DNA from: Deinococcus seoulensis
GTDB lineage: Bacteria > Deinococcota > Deinococci > Deinococcales > Deinococcaceae
Length of the DNA stretch: 50,267 bases
NCBI RefSeq assembly: GCF_014648115.1
Contig: NZ_BMQM01000026.1
Coordinates: 1 to 50,267 of the forward strand
Direction: 5' to 3'
Below the pieces are notes generated by a model, which did not search any database, was not told the DNA's origin, and saw nothing but the letters and a program-made list of their open reading frames with translations. Position 1 is the first letter of the stretch; every line of letters starts with the position of its first letter. The translations under genes and the position numbers were made by a program. Below are positions 17,701 through 26,740 of this stretch, in pieces.

Positions 17701-18627
17701 TCAGAGGTCTTTCTCCCAGGTGATCCACATGCGTTCCGTGCGGTAGCCCAGGCGGGTGTTCACCCGCAGCATGGGCAGGTTCAGGACCGTGCCGCCCGTC
17801 CCGGCGTACGCGAGTCCCTCTCCTTTCGCCCAGGTCAGGGCGTGGGCTTTCAGGGCGGTCATCACGCCCCGGCGGCGGTGATCCGGGTGGGTGACGGTGC
17901 CCTCGCTGTCCACTTCCGGGCCGCGTGGGGTCAGGCGGGTCAGGGCGACGATCTGGCCGCGCCAGCGGGTCACGAACGCGGCCTCCTCACGCCGGATCAC
18001 GTCGCGCAGGGCATCACGGGTGAGGGGGTCGGGCGTGGTGGTGGGGTTGCGCGGCTGGTCGCGCACGCCAGTCTGGTGCAGGTCGTACAGGGCGTCCCAG
18101 TCGGCGTCGGGGGCGTCCGGGTTCAGGCGTTCGGGTTCGTACCCGGCGAGGAACAGCCGTTCCTGCCCTGCCTCGAAGGGGGCGGGGTCGAAGGTGGTCA
18201 GGTCCAGGTGCGCGCCCCAGGACTGCCAGGCGTTGCGGAACCCGGCCGCCGCGAAGAACGTCATCTGCTCGGTAAAGTCCTCGCGGGTGACGCCCAGCAC
18301 GCGCCGGAACCCGCCGGGCGCCTCGGCCAGCTGGGCCAGCAGCAGCGGCGTGAAGCATGCCCCATCCCCGGCGACGTCCAGACGCAGGGCGTCCGGCACG
18401 CCCTCCCCGAATGGTGCGAGGCGCGCGGTGGCGACCACCACGCCGCCCTGCTCGGCGACGAGGCGGGTGGGGCGGGTGCCGGGCTGCGCCTCCCGGAAGT
18501 GTTCGGGGGTGTACGTCCAGTGGCCGCGCACGCCCTCGGTCACGAGGTGGGCGACCGATGACGCGTCGGCGGCGCGGAACGGGCGGAGGGTGGGCAGGTG
18601 GTCGGTGGGGTGTTTCGCGTGGGTCAT
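17701..18627 (-). CDS. GNAT-family N-acetyltransferase (tandem domains)
   Basis: A 308-aa protein with two acetyltransferase-like halves. The C-terminal half (about residues 155-305) has the acetyl-CoA motif THPDHRRRGVMTALK and the late NLPMLRVNTRLGYR that typically closes the GNAT fold. The N-terminal half (about 10-150) lacks an obvious R-x-x-G-x-G/A loop and is probably a degenerate GNAT domain. The substrate is unknown. It is a lone gene reading toward the haem-motif gene, with the repeat copy between them. Confidence 0.8.
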   Translation of the reverse strand: MTHAKHPTDHLPTLRPFRAADASSVAHLVTEGVRGHWTYTPEHFREAQPGTRPTRLVAEQGGVVVATARLAPFGEGVPDALRLDVAGDGACFTPLLLAQLAEAPGGFRRVLGVTREDFTEQMTFFAAAGFRNAWQSWGAHLDLTTFDPAPFEAGQERLFLAGYEPERLNPDAPDADWDALYDLHQTGVRDQPRNPTTTPDPLTRDALRDVIRREEAAFVTRWRGQIVALTRLTPRGPEVDSEGTVTHPDHRRRGVMTALKAHALTWAKGEGLAYAGTGGTVLNLPMLRVNTRLGYRTERMWITWEKDL

Positions 18628-18827
18628 GCGGTCATGGTGCCCGGCGCGGTCCCCTGGAGGCGAACCGGGCGGGTAGGCATTCTGGCGTACCGCCGGGCGT
18701 GCGGTGGTCTGGTCTGTGCATATGCGGCGTGCGTGGCTAGTTCGCCCGTCCCGCTACTGCCGGTCTTTGATGGATGTTCGGTGAAGATGCACCGCCCCGC
18801 ATACTCAGGCTCTATTCACGGAAGGGA

Positions 18828-19004
18828 TTGATCTTATTACGCTCATGGCGTATTATGTGCTTACCGGAACGGAGGCGACGTCGGAGCGCCTGCACCCCAG
18901 GACGGATTGCGGCCCCAGATCAGGTCCACGGACCCTGCGCGGCCAGCCCCACACCCTCACAGAGCCCAGTCAGGCCGCCCGTTACCACGCCGGGCGGCCC
19001 TTTT
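18828..19004 (+). ncRNA. Candidate structured small RNA (unassigned)
   Basis: A near-consensus promoter, TTGATC (18828-18833), 17 bp, TATTAT (18851-18856), predicts a start near 18863. An intrinsic terminator follows: GGCCGCCC (18973-18980), its complement (18992-18999) and a T-run (19001-19004). The interval of about 140 nt can form a hairpin AGGCG/CGCCT and a strong CAGGTCC/GGACCCTG hairpin. No convincing protein is encoded. I could not match it to 6S, SRP, RNase P or tmRNA. It could also be an independent leader upstream of tkt. Confidence 0.5.
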
Positions 19005-19126
19005 CTGCCCGCACCCGTTTCTGCCCGCACCCGGGCCATCTGGCAGGCAGACTGGACGCCCTGCGCGGCAGCCCACGGGAGCGCCCGGCAGGGCCTATCT
19101 ATGGGACTGTGAAGGTGTTCCCATAA

Positions 19127-19141
19127 GTGTACACAGTACAC
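19127..19141. promoter_or_regulatory. 15-bp palindrome at the tkt promoter (putative operator)
   Basis: A perfect inverted repeat, GTGTAC-ACA-GTACAC, lies 28 bp before the transketolase start. With the -10 TAGGAT (7 nt before the ATG) it covers the expected -35 position, where a bound repressor would block transcription. The regulator is unknown. Confidence 0.5.
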
Positions 19142-19169
19142 ATACTCTTCTCGGGGTAGGATACGAAAC

Positions 19170-21152
19170 ATGTCCAGCGACATCCCCCAGCTGAGTGTGA
19201 ACACCATCCGCACCCTGAGCATCGACGCCGTGCAGGCCGCCAACAGCGGCCACCCAGGCGCTCCCCTCGGCGCCGCACCCATGGCGTACGCGGTGTGGCA
19301 GGACTTCCTGCGCTTCAACCCGACGCACCCGGAATGGGCCGGACGCGACCGCTTCGTGCTGTCCGCCGGGCACGCCAGCATGCTGATCTACAGCCTGCTG
19401 CACCTCACCGGCTACGACATGCCCCTCGAGGAACTCAGGAACTTCCGCCAGTGGGGCAGCAAGACCCCCGGCCACCCCGAGTTCTTCCACACCCCCGGCC
19501 TCGACGCCACCACCGGCCCGCTCGGGCAGGGCGCCGCGATGACCGTCGGCATGGCCATGGCCGAAGCGCACCTCGCCGCGCGCTACAACCGCCCCGACTT
19601 CCCCATCTTCGACAACCACACGTACTCCATCCTCGGTGACGGCGACCTGCAGGAAGGCGTGAACCACGAGGCCGCCGCCCTGGCCGGCCACCTGCGCCTG
19701 AACAAACTGATCTGGCTGCACGACGACAACGAAGTCCAGCTGGACACCGCCACCTTCAAGGCCGAGAGCGAGAACACCGCCCAGCGCTACGAGGCGTACG
19801 GCTGGAACGTCCTGAAAGTCGCCGACGGCAACGACCTCGATGCCATCCGCGCCGCCATCCGCGAGGCGCACACCAGCGACCGCCCCACCCTGATCCAGGT
19901 GCGTACCGTCATCGGGTTCGGCAGCCCCCGCGCCGGCACCAGCAAGGCGCACGGCGAACCCCTCGGCGCCGAGGGCGTCACGACCACCAAGGCCGCGCTC
20001 GGCTGGGAATACCCGCCCTTCACCGTGCCCGAAGAAGTCAAGGCCCACATGGACGCCACGGAACGCGGCGCCAAACTGGAAGCCGACTGGAACGCCCTGA
20101 TGGACGGCTACCGCGCCGCGCACCCCGAACTGGCCGCCGAAGTGGACGCCCTGCTGGCCCGCGAACTGCCCGCCAACCTCAGCGACGTGCTGCCCAGCTA
20201 CGAGGTCGGCGGCAAGGCCGTCGCCACCCGCAACGCCGGCGGTGAGATCATCAATGCCCTGGCCGCCGCCGTGCCCGGCCTGATGGGCGGCAGCGCCGAC
20301 GTGTCCGGCAGCACCAAGACCACCATCAAGGACGCAGGCGAGATGCAGAGCGGCTCCATGGCCGGCCGGAACGTCCTGTTCGGCGTGCGTGAATTCGGCA
20401 TGACCGCCGCCGCCAACGGCCTGAGCCTCTACGGCGGCCTGCGCCCCCTGGTCGGCACGTTCCTGGTGTTCGCCGACTACCTCAAACCCGCCTTCCGCCT
20501 CAGCGCCATCCAGATGCAGCCCGTCACGTTCGTCCTGACGCACGACTCCATCGGCCTGGGCGAAGACGGCCCCACCCACCAGCCCATCGACCAGCTGGCC
20601 ATGCTGCGCGCCGTGCCCGGAGCGCACGTCATCCGCCCCGCCGACGCCAACGAGACGGCCGCCGCGTGGCAGATGGCCCTCGAGTACGACAAAGGCCCCA
20701 CCGCGCTGGCCCTCACCCGCCAGGACCTGCCGATCCTGCCCCGCAACCACGCCGGCGTGAAGAAAGGCGCGTACGTGCTGCGTGACGCCGAGGGCGCCAA
20801 CGGGGAAGGCGCGCAGGTCATCCTGATCGCGTCGGGCAGCGAGGTCAGCCTCGCCCTGAACGCCGCCGAATCCCTGGCCGCCGAGGGCATCCAGGCGCGC
20901 GTGGTCAGCATGCCCTGCATGGAAGTCTTCCGCGCGCAGGACCGCAGCTACCGCGACAGCGTCCTGACGCCCGGCGTCAAGCGCGTGGCCATCGAGGCCG
21001 CCAGCAAGGGCCCCTGGTACGAGTGGGTCGGCACCGACGGCGCCGTCATCGGCATGGACACCTTCGGGGCCAGCGCGCCCGCCGACGTGCTGTTCGAGAA
21101 GTTCGGCTTCAGCGTCGCCAACGTCGTCAAGGTCGTCAAGAGCGTCCTGTAA
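19170..21152 (+). CDS. tkt: Transketolase
   Basis: A 660-aa thiamine-diphosphate enzyme of the non-oxidative pentose phosphate pathway. The N-terminal substrate region is [15 protein letters not shown] and [19 protein letters not shown]. The ThDP/metal motif is [13 protein letters not shown] followed downstream by DDNEVQLD. The pyrimidine-domain catalytic Glu lies in [14 protein letters not shown], and the C-terminal part has [17 protein letters not shown]. Length is normal. The ATG follows a TAGGAT -10 box by 7 nt, suggesting a leaderless mRNA, under a perfect palindrome. A strong terminator follows the stop. Confidence 0.96.
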   Translation: MSSDIPQLSVNTIRTLSIDAVQAANSGHPGAPLGAAPMAYAVWQDFLRFNPTHPEWAGRDRFVLSAGHASMLIYSLLHLTGYDMPLEELRNFRQWGSKTPGHPEFFHTPGLDATTGPLGQGAAMTVGMAMAEAHLAARYNRPDFPIFDNHTYSILGDGDLQEGVNHEAAALAGHLRLNKLIWLHDDNEVQLDTATFKAESENTAQRYEAYGWNVLKVADGNDLDAIRAAIREAHTSDRPTLIQVRTVIGFGSPRAGTSKAHGEPLGAEGVTTTKAALGWEYPPFTVPEEVKAHMDATERGAKLEADWNALMDGYRAAHPELAAEVDALLARELPANLSDVLPSYEVGGKAVATRNAGGEIINALAAAVPGLMGGSADVSGSTKTTIKDAGEMQSGSMAGRNVLFGVREFGMTAAANGLSLYGGLRPLVGTFLVFADYLKPAFRLSAIQMQPVTFVLTHDSIGLGEDGPTHQPIDQLAMLRAVPGAHVIRPADANETAAAWQMALEYDKGPTALALTRQDLPILPRNHAGVKKGAYVLRDAEGANGEGAQVILIASGSEVSLALNAAESLAAEGIQARVVSMPCMEVFRAQDRSYRDSVLTPGVKRVAIEAASKGPWYEWVGTDGAVIGMDTFGASAPADVLFEKFGFSVANVVKVVKSVL

Positions 21153-21167
21153 CCCCCACACGCTCTG

Positions 21168-21210
21168 AAAAAGCCGGACCCGCTCAGCGATGAGGGGTCC
21201 GGCATTTCTG
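21168..21210 (+). terminator. Intrinsic terminator after tkt
   Basis: A nine-bp perfect stem, GCCGGACCC (21173-21181) with GGGTCCGGC (21195-21203), is preceded by an A-run and followed by a T-rich tail, so it can act in both directions between tkt and the tRNA-associated element. Confidence 0.8.
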
Positions 21211-21223
21211 GTTTGGCGCTGCG

Positions 21224-21259
21224 TGGTGCACTCGACTGGATTCGAACCAGTGGCCTGCC
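21224..21259. repeat. attL-like duplicate of the tRNA-Arg 3' end
   Basis: Thirty-six bp identical to the 3' end, including CCA, of the tRNA-Arg(CCU) gene at 22003-22038, same orientation. The adjoining sequence cannot form the rest of a tRNA. Such duplications arise when an integrase inserts an element into a tRNA 3' end. Confidence 0.85.
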
Positions 21260-21306
21260 ATCACAAAGTGCAGTGTTGGCATATTCCCGAAACGCTGAAT
21301 ACCTAA

Positions 21307-21528
21307 CTACATAGCAGCCCCTCACTCGCAAGGCGCGGCTACCGGCACACGCACGCCTCGCTGATGCTGCGCCGGGGTGTGCCGCTGGAAGTGGTGAGCG
21401 AGAAGCTGGGGCACTCGCGGCCCAGCTTCACGGCTGACGTGTACCGCACCGTCTACCAGAGCGAGCATGAAGAGTGGGCCGTGAACCTGTCCGACCTAGT
21501 CAAGGCGCGGCTCAGGGTGGTGAATTAA
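21307..21528 (+). pseudogene. Tyrosine recombinase/integrase, C-terminal remnant
   Basis: The open frame after a TAA at 21304 encodes about 73 residues. From near 21337 they match the C-terminal catalytic end of phage-type integrases: RRGYRHTHASLMLRRGVPLE, then VSEKLGHSR and TADVYRTVY. The boxes for the catalytic Arg/His (RHTH), second His (LGH) and nucleophile Tyr (DVY) are all present. The N-terminal DNA-binding and core domains, with the first catalytic Arg, are gone, and the fragment has no start codon of its own. It lies next to the left att repeat, which is where an integrase gene is expected. It cannot be active. Confidence 0.82.
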
Positions 21529-21586
21529 TCTCCGCCGCGTCAGGCACGCGTGACAACAAAACAACAAAAAAGGTAATAGTGAAGCT

Positions 21587-21919
21587 ATGAAAAAATTTCT
21601 GGCCATCGCAGCGTTTCTGATGTTGGGAAATGCCATTGCCGCCGAACGGGTATCCGTATGCGCGAAATACCGCACAAATAGCGGATGGTCGAAGGGTTAT
21701 AAGGTTGACGCGGTTCTTTACAAGGGCACCGAACTAAACCAAGCAACCAAAAGCTTCGATTACAGCGCTTTCTCTAGCTACGTAGTCATTTTCTGGTCAA
21801 AAACTAATGCGTCGATTATTGAGATGGATTTCCCTTGGCTCTCTGTGATCGGCAGCTCAGGCAAGGAGCGCGACGGAACCAAGTGGGAAATATCCAAGAG
21901 CACGACGCTCTGCTACTGA
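21587..21919 (+). CDS. Small secreted protein carried by the relic element
   Basis: A 110-aa protein with a clear signal peptide (MKKFLAIAAFLMLGNAIAAE). The mature part has two Cys, one near its start (VSVCAKYR) and one at the C terminus (TTLCY), which could form a disulfide, and is rich in Ser, Lys and aromatic residues. Base composition and codon use are far more AT-rich than all neighbours, marking it as horizontally acquired cargo. An AGGTAA ribosome-binding site lies before the ATG. No family is recognised; immunity, adhesion or phage-related roles are all open. Confidence 0.62.
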   Translation: MKKFLAIAAFLMLGNAIAAERVSVCAKYRTNSGWSKGYKVDAVLYKGTELNQATKSFDYSAFSSYVVIFWSKTNASIIEMDFPWLSVIGSSGKERDGTKWEISKSTTLCY

Positions 21920-21974
21920 CACCGGTTGGTCCCGCGTTGGTCCTGTGTCTCGATTGGCGTAAGCCGAAGAAAAC

Positions 21975-22002
21975 AAATCCCCGCGCTAGGCGGGGTTTTT
22001 TC
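21975..22002. terminator. Bidirectional terminator beside tRNA-Arg
   Basis: The stem CCCCGC (21979-21984) with GCGGGG (21990-21995) is followed by six T on the plus strand and A-rich sequence on the other side. It can end both the cargo-gene transcript and the minus-strand tRNA transcript. Confidence 0.8.
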
Positions 22003-22079
<77 letters not shown>

Positions 22080-22213
22080 CGACTGGGGGCGCGGCAGCGG
22101 CGCAGCGGGGATTATAGCAGGGTCGCCTGTGGACGGGAACGCCCGCACGCAGGGCATGTAAACGTGAGATAAAAATGTAAGCTCGGCCTACCTATACTCC
22201 CTTGAGGTTCTTC

Positions 22214-22936
22214 ATGACGAACGCTGTGTACACCATGACCGTCCGCGCCCTGTCGGGCGTTGTTTCCGAACGGGCTGCCGAGACCATGCTGCGCGCGGTG
22301 CTGCGCGAGCAGAACATTGCGCCTGATACGGTGTCGGCGCAGGAGATGCAGCAACTGATCTCGGGGCCGCTGCTGGCGCGCCTGTCGACCGTGATGCCGT
22401 CGGCGCGGGCGCGGCGGGAGTTGCAGGGCCTGTCGGGTCAACTGGAGTCGAAGTACCCGAAAGCGCCGACGCTGTTCACGCAGAACGTGCCGCTGGCCAC
22501 CTGGGATGACGCCGGGGGCGCCACAACCGTCTGGAATGACCTGATGCTCAGCGCGGACGATTTCGAGTTCGAGGACCCGGAGTACGGCGGGATGCTGGAG
22601 GGCCGTGCGTACGACCTGTCGACCACGCTGGATCAGGACGCCCTGATTCAGCTGCTGGGGAAACTGTCGGGCGTGCAGGGCGTGATGGTGTGCCGTTCCA
22701 GTGGTGAGGTGCTGCGGTCGCGGGCCGTGAAGGACCCGGCGGGGCTGGGCAGTGTGGTGGCGGCGAGCGCGATGCTGTTCCAGAAGCGGGCGCTGCGGCT
22801 GATGTCGGCGGATCTGGGTGGTCAGACGGTGTGCATGTGCCCGCTGGGTGGGTACTGCGTGGCGGTGGTGGCCAATTCTCAAGCGAACGTGGGGAGACTT
22901 CTTGTGGAACTTCAGCAATTGCGGGTGGCGGCGTGA
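22214..22936 (+). CDS. Roadblock/LC7-like domain protein
   Basis: A 240-aa cytoplasmic protein. The C-terminal 90 residues (from about ALIQLLGKLSGVQGVMVCRSSGEVL to the end) have the alpha-beta pattern of Roadblock/LC7 (MglB-like) domains, which bind small GTPases or serve as dimerisation platforms. The N-terminal 120 residues are helical and unfamiliar. The start is ATG 22214, 15 nt after a TATACT -10 (22193-22198) and with GAGGT before it; a TTG at 22202 is in frame. It is the first gene of a tightly overlapping three-gene operon. Confidence 0.62.
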   Translation: MTNAVYTMTVRALSGVVSERAAETMLRAVLREQNIAPDTVSAQEMQQLISGPLLARLSTVMPSARARRELQGLSGQLESKYPKAPTLFTQNVPLATWDDAGGATTVWNDLMLSADDFEFEDPEYGGMLEGRAYDLSTTLDQDALIQLLGKLSGVQGVMVCRSSGEVLRSRAVKDPAGLGSVVAASAMLFQKRALRLMSADLGGQTVCMCPLGGYCVAVVANSQANVGRLLVELQQLRVAA

Positions 22937-24588
22937 GGCTGTCCATTCAGGATGACCGGACGGGCCGCGTGCGCGCGCCCATGACGCTGCTGGCCCTCGC
23001 GGCGCTGGGGCTGGGCGGGGCGGGCGCGCAGGATCTCGCGGCGTACAACGCGCTGGCGCAGAACCTGGACGGCGCGGTGACGGCGCGCGGCACGTCGGCG
23101 CAGGCGGCCCTGACGCGCCTGGACGCGGCGCAGTCGGCGCTGGATACGCTGGCGCCCACCATCCGCAACCGGCAGATCGTGTCGGGCCTGAAAGACGCGC
23201 TGGGCAGTTCCCGCGCGGCGCTGGGCCGCACCCCGGCGGAACTGGAGGCGCAGGTGCTGCTGGCGCGCGGGCTGATGCGCAAGGCGCTGTACGACCAGAC
23301 GCTGTCGCTGCTGTCGGACGCCCCGGCGAACGGCGCGGCGCAACTTCAGCTGCTGGGCCGCGAGTTCGGCCTGAACGCGCAGGCGCTCCAGGTGCTGGGC
23401 AGTGACGCGAAGGCCGGGCGGCTGGAGCGCACGGCGTGGCGGCTTCAGCGGGCGGCGGTGCAGAAGGTCAGCGCGAGTCTGGCGTCGGCGCGGCCCACGC
23501 AGAGCACGGCGTCGTACGTGAACCTGGCGCGCGCGACGAGCTGGTTCACGGTGGTGCAGGATTCGGCGGGGGCGGGCGAGTTGAAGGTCTCGCAGTTCGG
23601 GGACGCGCTGCGGCAACTGACGTCGGGTGACACGGCGGCGCTGGGAACGTCGCTGACGGCCTTGCGTTCGGGCACGGCGGCCTTCGCGGCGACCCTGGCG
23701 ACCCCACCGGCGGCGACTCCGGCAGGAACGAAACCGGCGGCCGGGGGCGCGGCGCCCACCGTGACGCCCGTTCCGGTCACGCCAGGCACCCAGACCCCGG
23801 ATACCCAGACCCCGGCCACCCAGTCACCAGCCACGCAGTCACCGGCGACGCAGACGCCCGCAGCGGAGGCGACGGCGGGTGCCGGTGCGGCGTACGTGGC
23901 GCTGGGCCGCGCCCTCGCGGCGTCCGGGCACGCGGACAACGCCACGGCCCGCGAGGCGCTGGCCGAGGCGAGCGCAGCCCTGGCGGGCGCCCCGGCGGCG
24001 CTGCGGAACGCGGCCGGATTCGACCGCCTTCAGGGGGCCGTGTCGGCCGCGCAGGGTCGCAGCGCCCTGCGTCCCACGGACGTGCAGGCCCTGATCGCGT
24101 CGCTGGCGAACGTGGAGAACGCCGCGGCGGGCCGTCCCGTCAGCGCGCTGGACGGCGCGAGCGCCGGGGTGTCCCGCTGGTTCAGCGGGTGGCTGCGCGT
24201 GCTGATCTTCGCGCTGCTGGCGGGCCTGACGGTCCTGCCGCTGTACCTGCTGAACCTCGCGTTCGGCGGGCGGAACACCTACTGGCGGGCGATCATGGTG
24301 GGGCTGGGCCTGCTGATGCTGCCGCTGTTCCTGGAGGGCCTGTTCGGGCTGCTGGGGGCCTTCGGTGACCTGTTCGGCGCGGCGCCGCTGCGCAACCTGC
24401 TGAACCTGACGCTCTCGCAGGGCGCGTACGCGCTGCCGGTCTGGGCGGTCCTCAGCGCCGCCGCGCTGGGCCTGATGGCCTTCGGGTTCCGGGGCCTGTG
24501 CGAGCAGTTCGGACTGCTGGGCACCGCCAAACCCAGCGTGCAGAACGCCACGCAGCACACCAGCATCGACTGGGATGAGGAAGTCTGA
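22933..24588 (+). CDS. Multi-pass membrane protein with signal-like N terminus and TP-rich linker
   Basis: A 551-aa protein. Residues 17-35 form a signal or anchor helix (MTLLALAALGLGGAGAQ). Residues 35-260 are an Ala-rich helical, probably extracytoplasmic domain. Next come a Thr/Pro linker with five tandem five-residue units (TQ[TS]PA-like) and a second helical part. The last 150 residues hold three hydrophobic helices (WLRVLIFALLAGLTVLPLYL; IMVGLGLLMLPLFLEGLFG; ALPVWAVLSAAALGLMAFGF) and a short cytoplasmic tail. The GTG start overlaps the roadblock stop (GTGA) and its own stop overlaps the next ATG by 1 nt. No family is recognised. Confidence 0.6.
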   Translation: MRLSIQDDRTGRVRAPMTLLALAALGLGGAGAQDLAAYNALAQNLDGAVTARGTSAQAALTRLDAAQSALDTLAPTIRNRQIVSGLKDALGSSRAALGRTPAELEAQVLLARGLMRKALYDQTLSLLSDAPANGAAQLQLLGREFGLNAQALQVLGSDAKAGRLERTAWRLQRAAVQKVSASLASARPTQSTASYVNLARATSWFTVVQDSAGAGELKVSQFGDALRQLTSGDTAALGTSLTALRSGTAAFAATLATPPAATPAGTKPAAGGAAPTVTPVPVTPGTQTPDTQTPATQSPATQSPATQTPAAEATAGAGAAYVALGRALAASGHADNATAREALAEASAALAGAPAALRNAAGFDRLQGAVSAAQGRSALRPTDVQALIASLANVENAAAGRPVSALDGASAGVSRWFSGWLRVLIFALLAGLTVLPLYLLNLAFGGRNTYWRAIMVGLGLLMLPLFLEGLFGLLGAFGDLFGAAPLRNLLNLTLSQGAYALPVWAVLSAAALGLMAFGFRGLCEQFGLLGTAKPSVQNATQHTSIDWDEEV

Positions 24589-26693
24589 TGGCCGGGGGTT
24601 CCCTGCACCGCCTGCCGGTCCAGATGCTGGGCGACCTGGTGTCGCCGCGCGCGCTGGAACGCATCCTTCAGGACGCCGCGCAGGCGCGGGGCAGCAGCCT
24701 CGACCACCTGGAAGTGCAGGTGCTCGAGGACATCCTCAAGCGTGAGGTGTTCAAGCGACTGCAACTGAGCGTGCCCGCCCCGCTGGCCAAGAAACGCGTG
24801 TCGGAAGTGCTGAACGAGCTGATGAAGACCACGCAGGAGCGTCAGCTGCCCACCCCGACCATCAGTTCCCTGGTGGGCCTGGAGGAGGGCGCGCGGCGGT
24901 TCACGCTGTACTTCGACTGGCCCGAAACGCAGCGGCTGCGTGGCGTGCTGAGCGTCGCCAAGCAGGAGGAGAAGGAGGGGCGCGACATCAGCGCCCTGGT
25001 CCTAGAAGGGCAGAACCTGATCGAGGTGATGGACCGCCGCCTGCGCGAGGGACTGGTCGAGCAGGCGCAGGACCTCGCGGAACTCAAGGCGACGTTCGCG
25101 CGCGTGCAGGGCATGGGGGGCCGCGAGGTCCGCCGCCTGGACACCCTGATCGGGCAGATCGACGAGGCGCAGCAGCAGGGCACGTTGCTGCCCGGCGAGG
25201 TCGAGCGGGCGCGGAACATCACCTTCAACCTGCGCAAACTGCTGGAGTCCTCGGTGGTGCAGACCGTCGAGAACGTCGACAACGCCGAGATTCCCACGTC
25301 CGCGACCATCCTGGACCCCGAAGCGCAGGCGCGCGTGCTGGCGCTGGAACAGGCGCACGCCGCGCAGCAACTCGGCAAGCTGGAACGCGAGTTCACGGCC
25401 CTGCTGGACGCCCGCCCGGACCTGCGCGCCCAGCACGACGCGCTGCGCAACCTGCAGCACGGCAACCAGTTGACGGCCGACACGGTCGAGAACTGGCGCG
25501 AGCAACTGAAGTTCGAGCGCACCACCCTGCTGGCCGAACAGCAGACGCAACTGATGCGCCTGGAATCCGCCCTGTCGGGCGTGGCGGCCGGAGCGGACAT
25601 GCGCATCGCGCTGGATTCCGCGCGGCACCTGCTGGACATCGGCAGTCTCGCCACGGACGAACTGCAGGAACTGCGGACCATGCACGAGTCGTTGCAGGCC
25701 GGCGTGAACGCGCAGGCGCAACTGGCGACGCAACGCGAACTGCTGGACATCGAACGCTCGGCGCGGAACGTGACCGGCGCCAGCGCGGAACTCGCGCCGC
25801 TGCTCGCGCAGGCCCGCGCGGCCCTGGCGCAGGGGCAGGAGCCGGACGTCGCGACGCTGTGGAGTCTGCTGGAGCGCCGCATGGGCGCCGCCGCGCAGGA
25901 ACGCGAGGACTTCGACGCCCGCGCCGACCGCGTGGTGCAGGAGTACGACACCGTCCGCAACCTGGCAGGCGAGACCACGCAGACGCTGGGCCGACTGGCC
26001 GACACGCTGCGCGCCCAGCGCCGCCTGGGCCGCATGAGCGCCCAGGCCCGCGAACGCTACGCGCAGACGCTGCTGGACGCCGAGGCCCTGCTGGCCGAAG
26101 CGCACGCCGAGTACCGCGCCGCGCAGGAGGTGACCGCCACCTTCGGTCAGGACGCCCTGAGCGGCCTGCTGGACGTGTTCGACTTCGAGGAAGCGACCGA
26201 CACCAACCTGTTCGCCGCCGCGCCCGACCCGTCCGCCGCGCCACCGCCCGTGAACATCACCCCGTCGAACGCCGGGCAGCCCGCCCAGAGCGCGTCGTCG
26301 CTGTTCGACACGCTGCTGTCCTCCATCACGCCCGCCGCGACCAGCGCCCCCGCCGCTCAGGCCAGCGCACCGGCATCAGCGGCGGCACCGGCGGCCTTCC
26401 CGGCGTCGTTCTCCCTGCCGGACGTACCGGCGCCCGCGCAGGAACCCGTTGAAACGTGGCTGTTCCTGAACGGCCAGATTCAGCACGGCCCGCACGACCC
26501 CGCCGCACAGGGCATGGGCACGCTGCTGGTCCAGGCGAGCGCGCTCGGCCTGCAACGCCTGGACATGAACGACGCCGCGCACGTCTGGTCGGCCCGCAGC
26601 AGCGCGCCCGGCGAGTGGCGCCTGGGCCGCGCCGTCACCTGGACCGCGCTGGACGAACGCGTCGGCCCCTGGCTGGACACCGGCGAGAGCTGA
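24588..26693 (+). CDS. Large coiled-coil cytoplasmic protein, unknown function
   Basis: A 701-aa protein without signal or membrane segments. Residues 1-95 look like a compact helical domain. Residues 100-530 are long, charged heptad-patterned helices typical of coiled coils. Residues 545-615 are a Pro/Ala/Ser-rich flexible linker, and the last 75 residues (WLFLNGQIQHGPHDPAAQG onward) form a separate small domain. The ATG shares one base with the upstream stop. Its size and shape suggest a structural or scaffold protein working with the membrane and roadblock proteins encoded just upstream. Function unknown. Confidence 0.62.
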   Translation: MAGGSLHRLPVQMLGDLVSPRALERILQDAAQARGSSLDHLEVQVLEDILKREVFKRLQLSVPAPLAKKRVSEVLNELMKTTQERQLPTPTISSLVGLEEGARRFTLYFDWPETQRLRGVLSVAKQEEKEGRDISALVLEGQNLIEVMDRRLREGLVEQAQDLAELKATFARVQGMGGREVRRLDTLIGQIDEAQQQGTLLPGEVERARNITFNLRKLLESSVVQTVENVDNAEIPTSATILDPEAQARVLALEQAHAAQQLGKLEREFTALLDARPDLRAQHDALRNLQHGNQLTADTVENWREQLKFERTTLLAEQQTQLMRLESALSGVAAGADMRIALDSARHLLDIGSLATDELQELRTMHESLQAGVNAQAQLATQRELLDIERSARNVTGASAELAPLLAQARAALAQGQEPDVATLWSLLERRMGAAAQEREDFDARADRVVQEYDTVRNLAGETTQTLGRLADTLRAQRRLGRMSAQARERYAQTLLDAEALLAEAHAEYRAAQEVTATFGQDALSGLLDVFDFEEATDTNLFAAAPDPSAAPPPVNITPSNAGQPAQSASSLFDTLLSSITPAATSAPAAQASAPASAAAPAAFPASFSLPDVPAPAQEPVETWLFLNGQIQHGPHDPAAQGMGTLLVQASALGLQRLDMNDAAHVWSARSSAPGEWRLGRAVTWTALDERVGPWLDTGES

Positions 26694-26740
26694 CGCCCCC
26701 CCCGCCCACTGGGCACCTGCCGCCCGGCATACTGGGCAGC

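Noticed and set aside
18863..19004. 6S, SRP or tmRNA identity for the small RNA candidate
   Set aside because: The SRP loop GGAA motif, a tmRNA tag/CCA end and the 6S central-bubble layout are not visible; kept as unassigned.
21224..21320. A second tRNA gene
   Set aside because: Only the 3' 36 bp match; no acceptor, D or anticodon arm can be formed, so it is an att duplicate.
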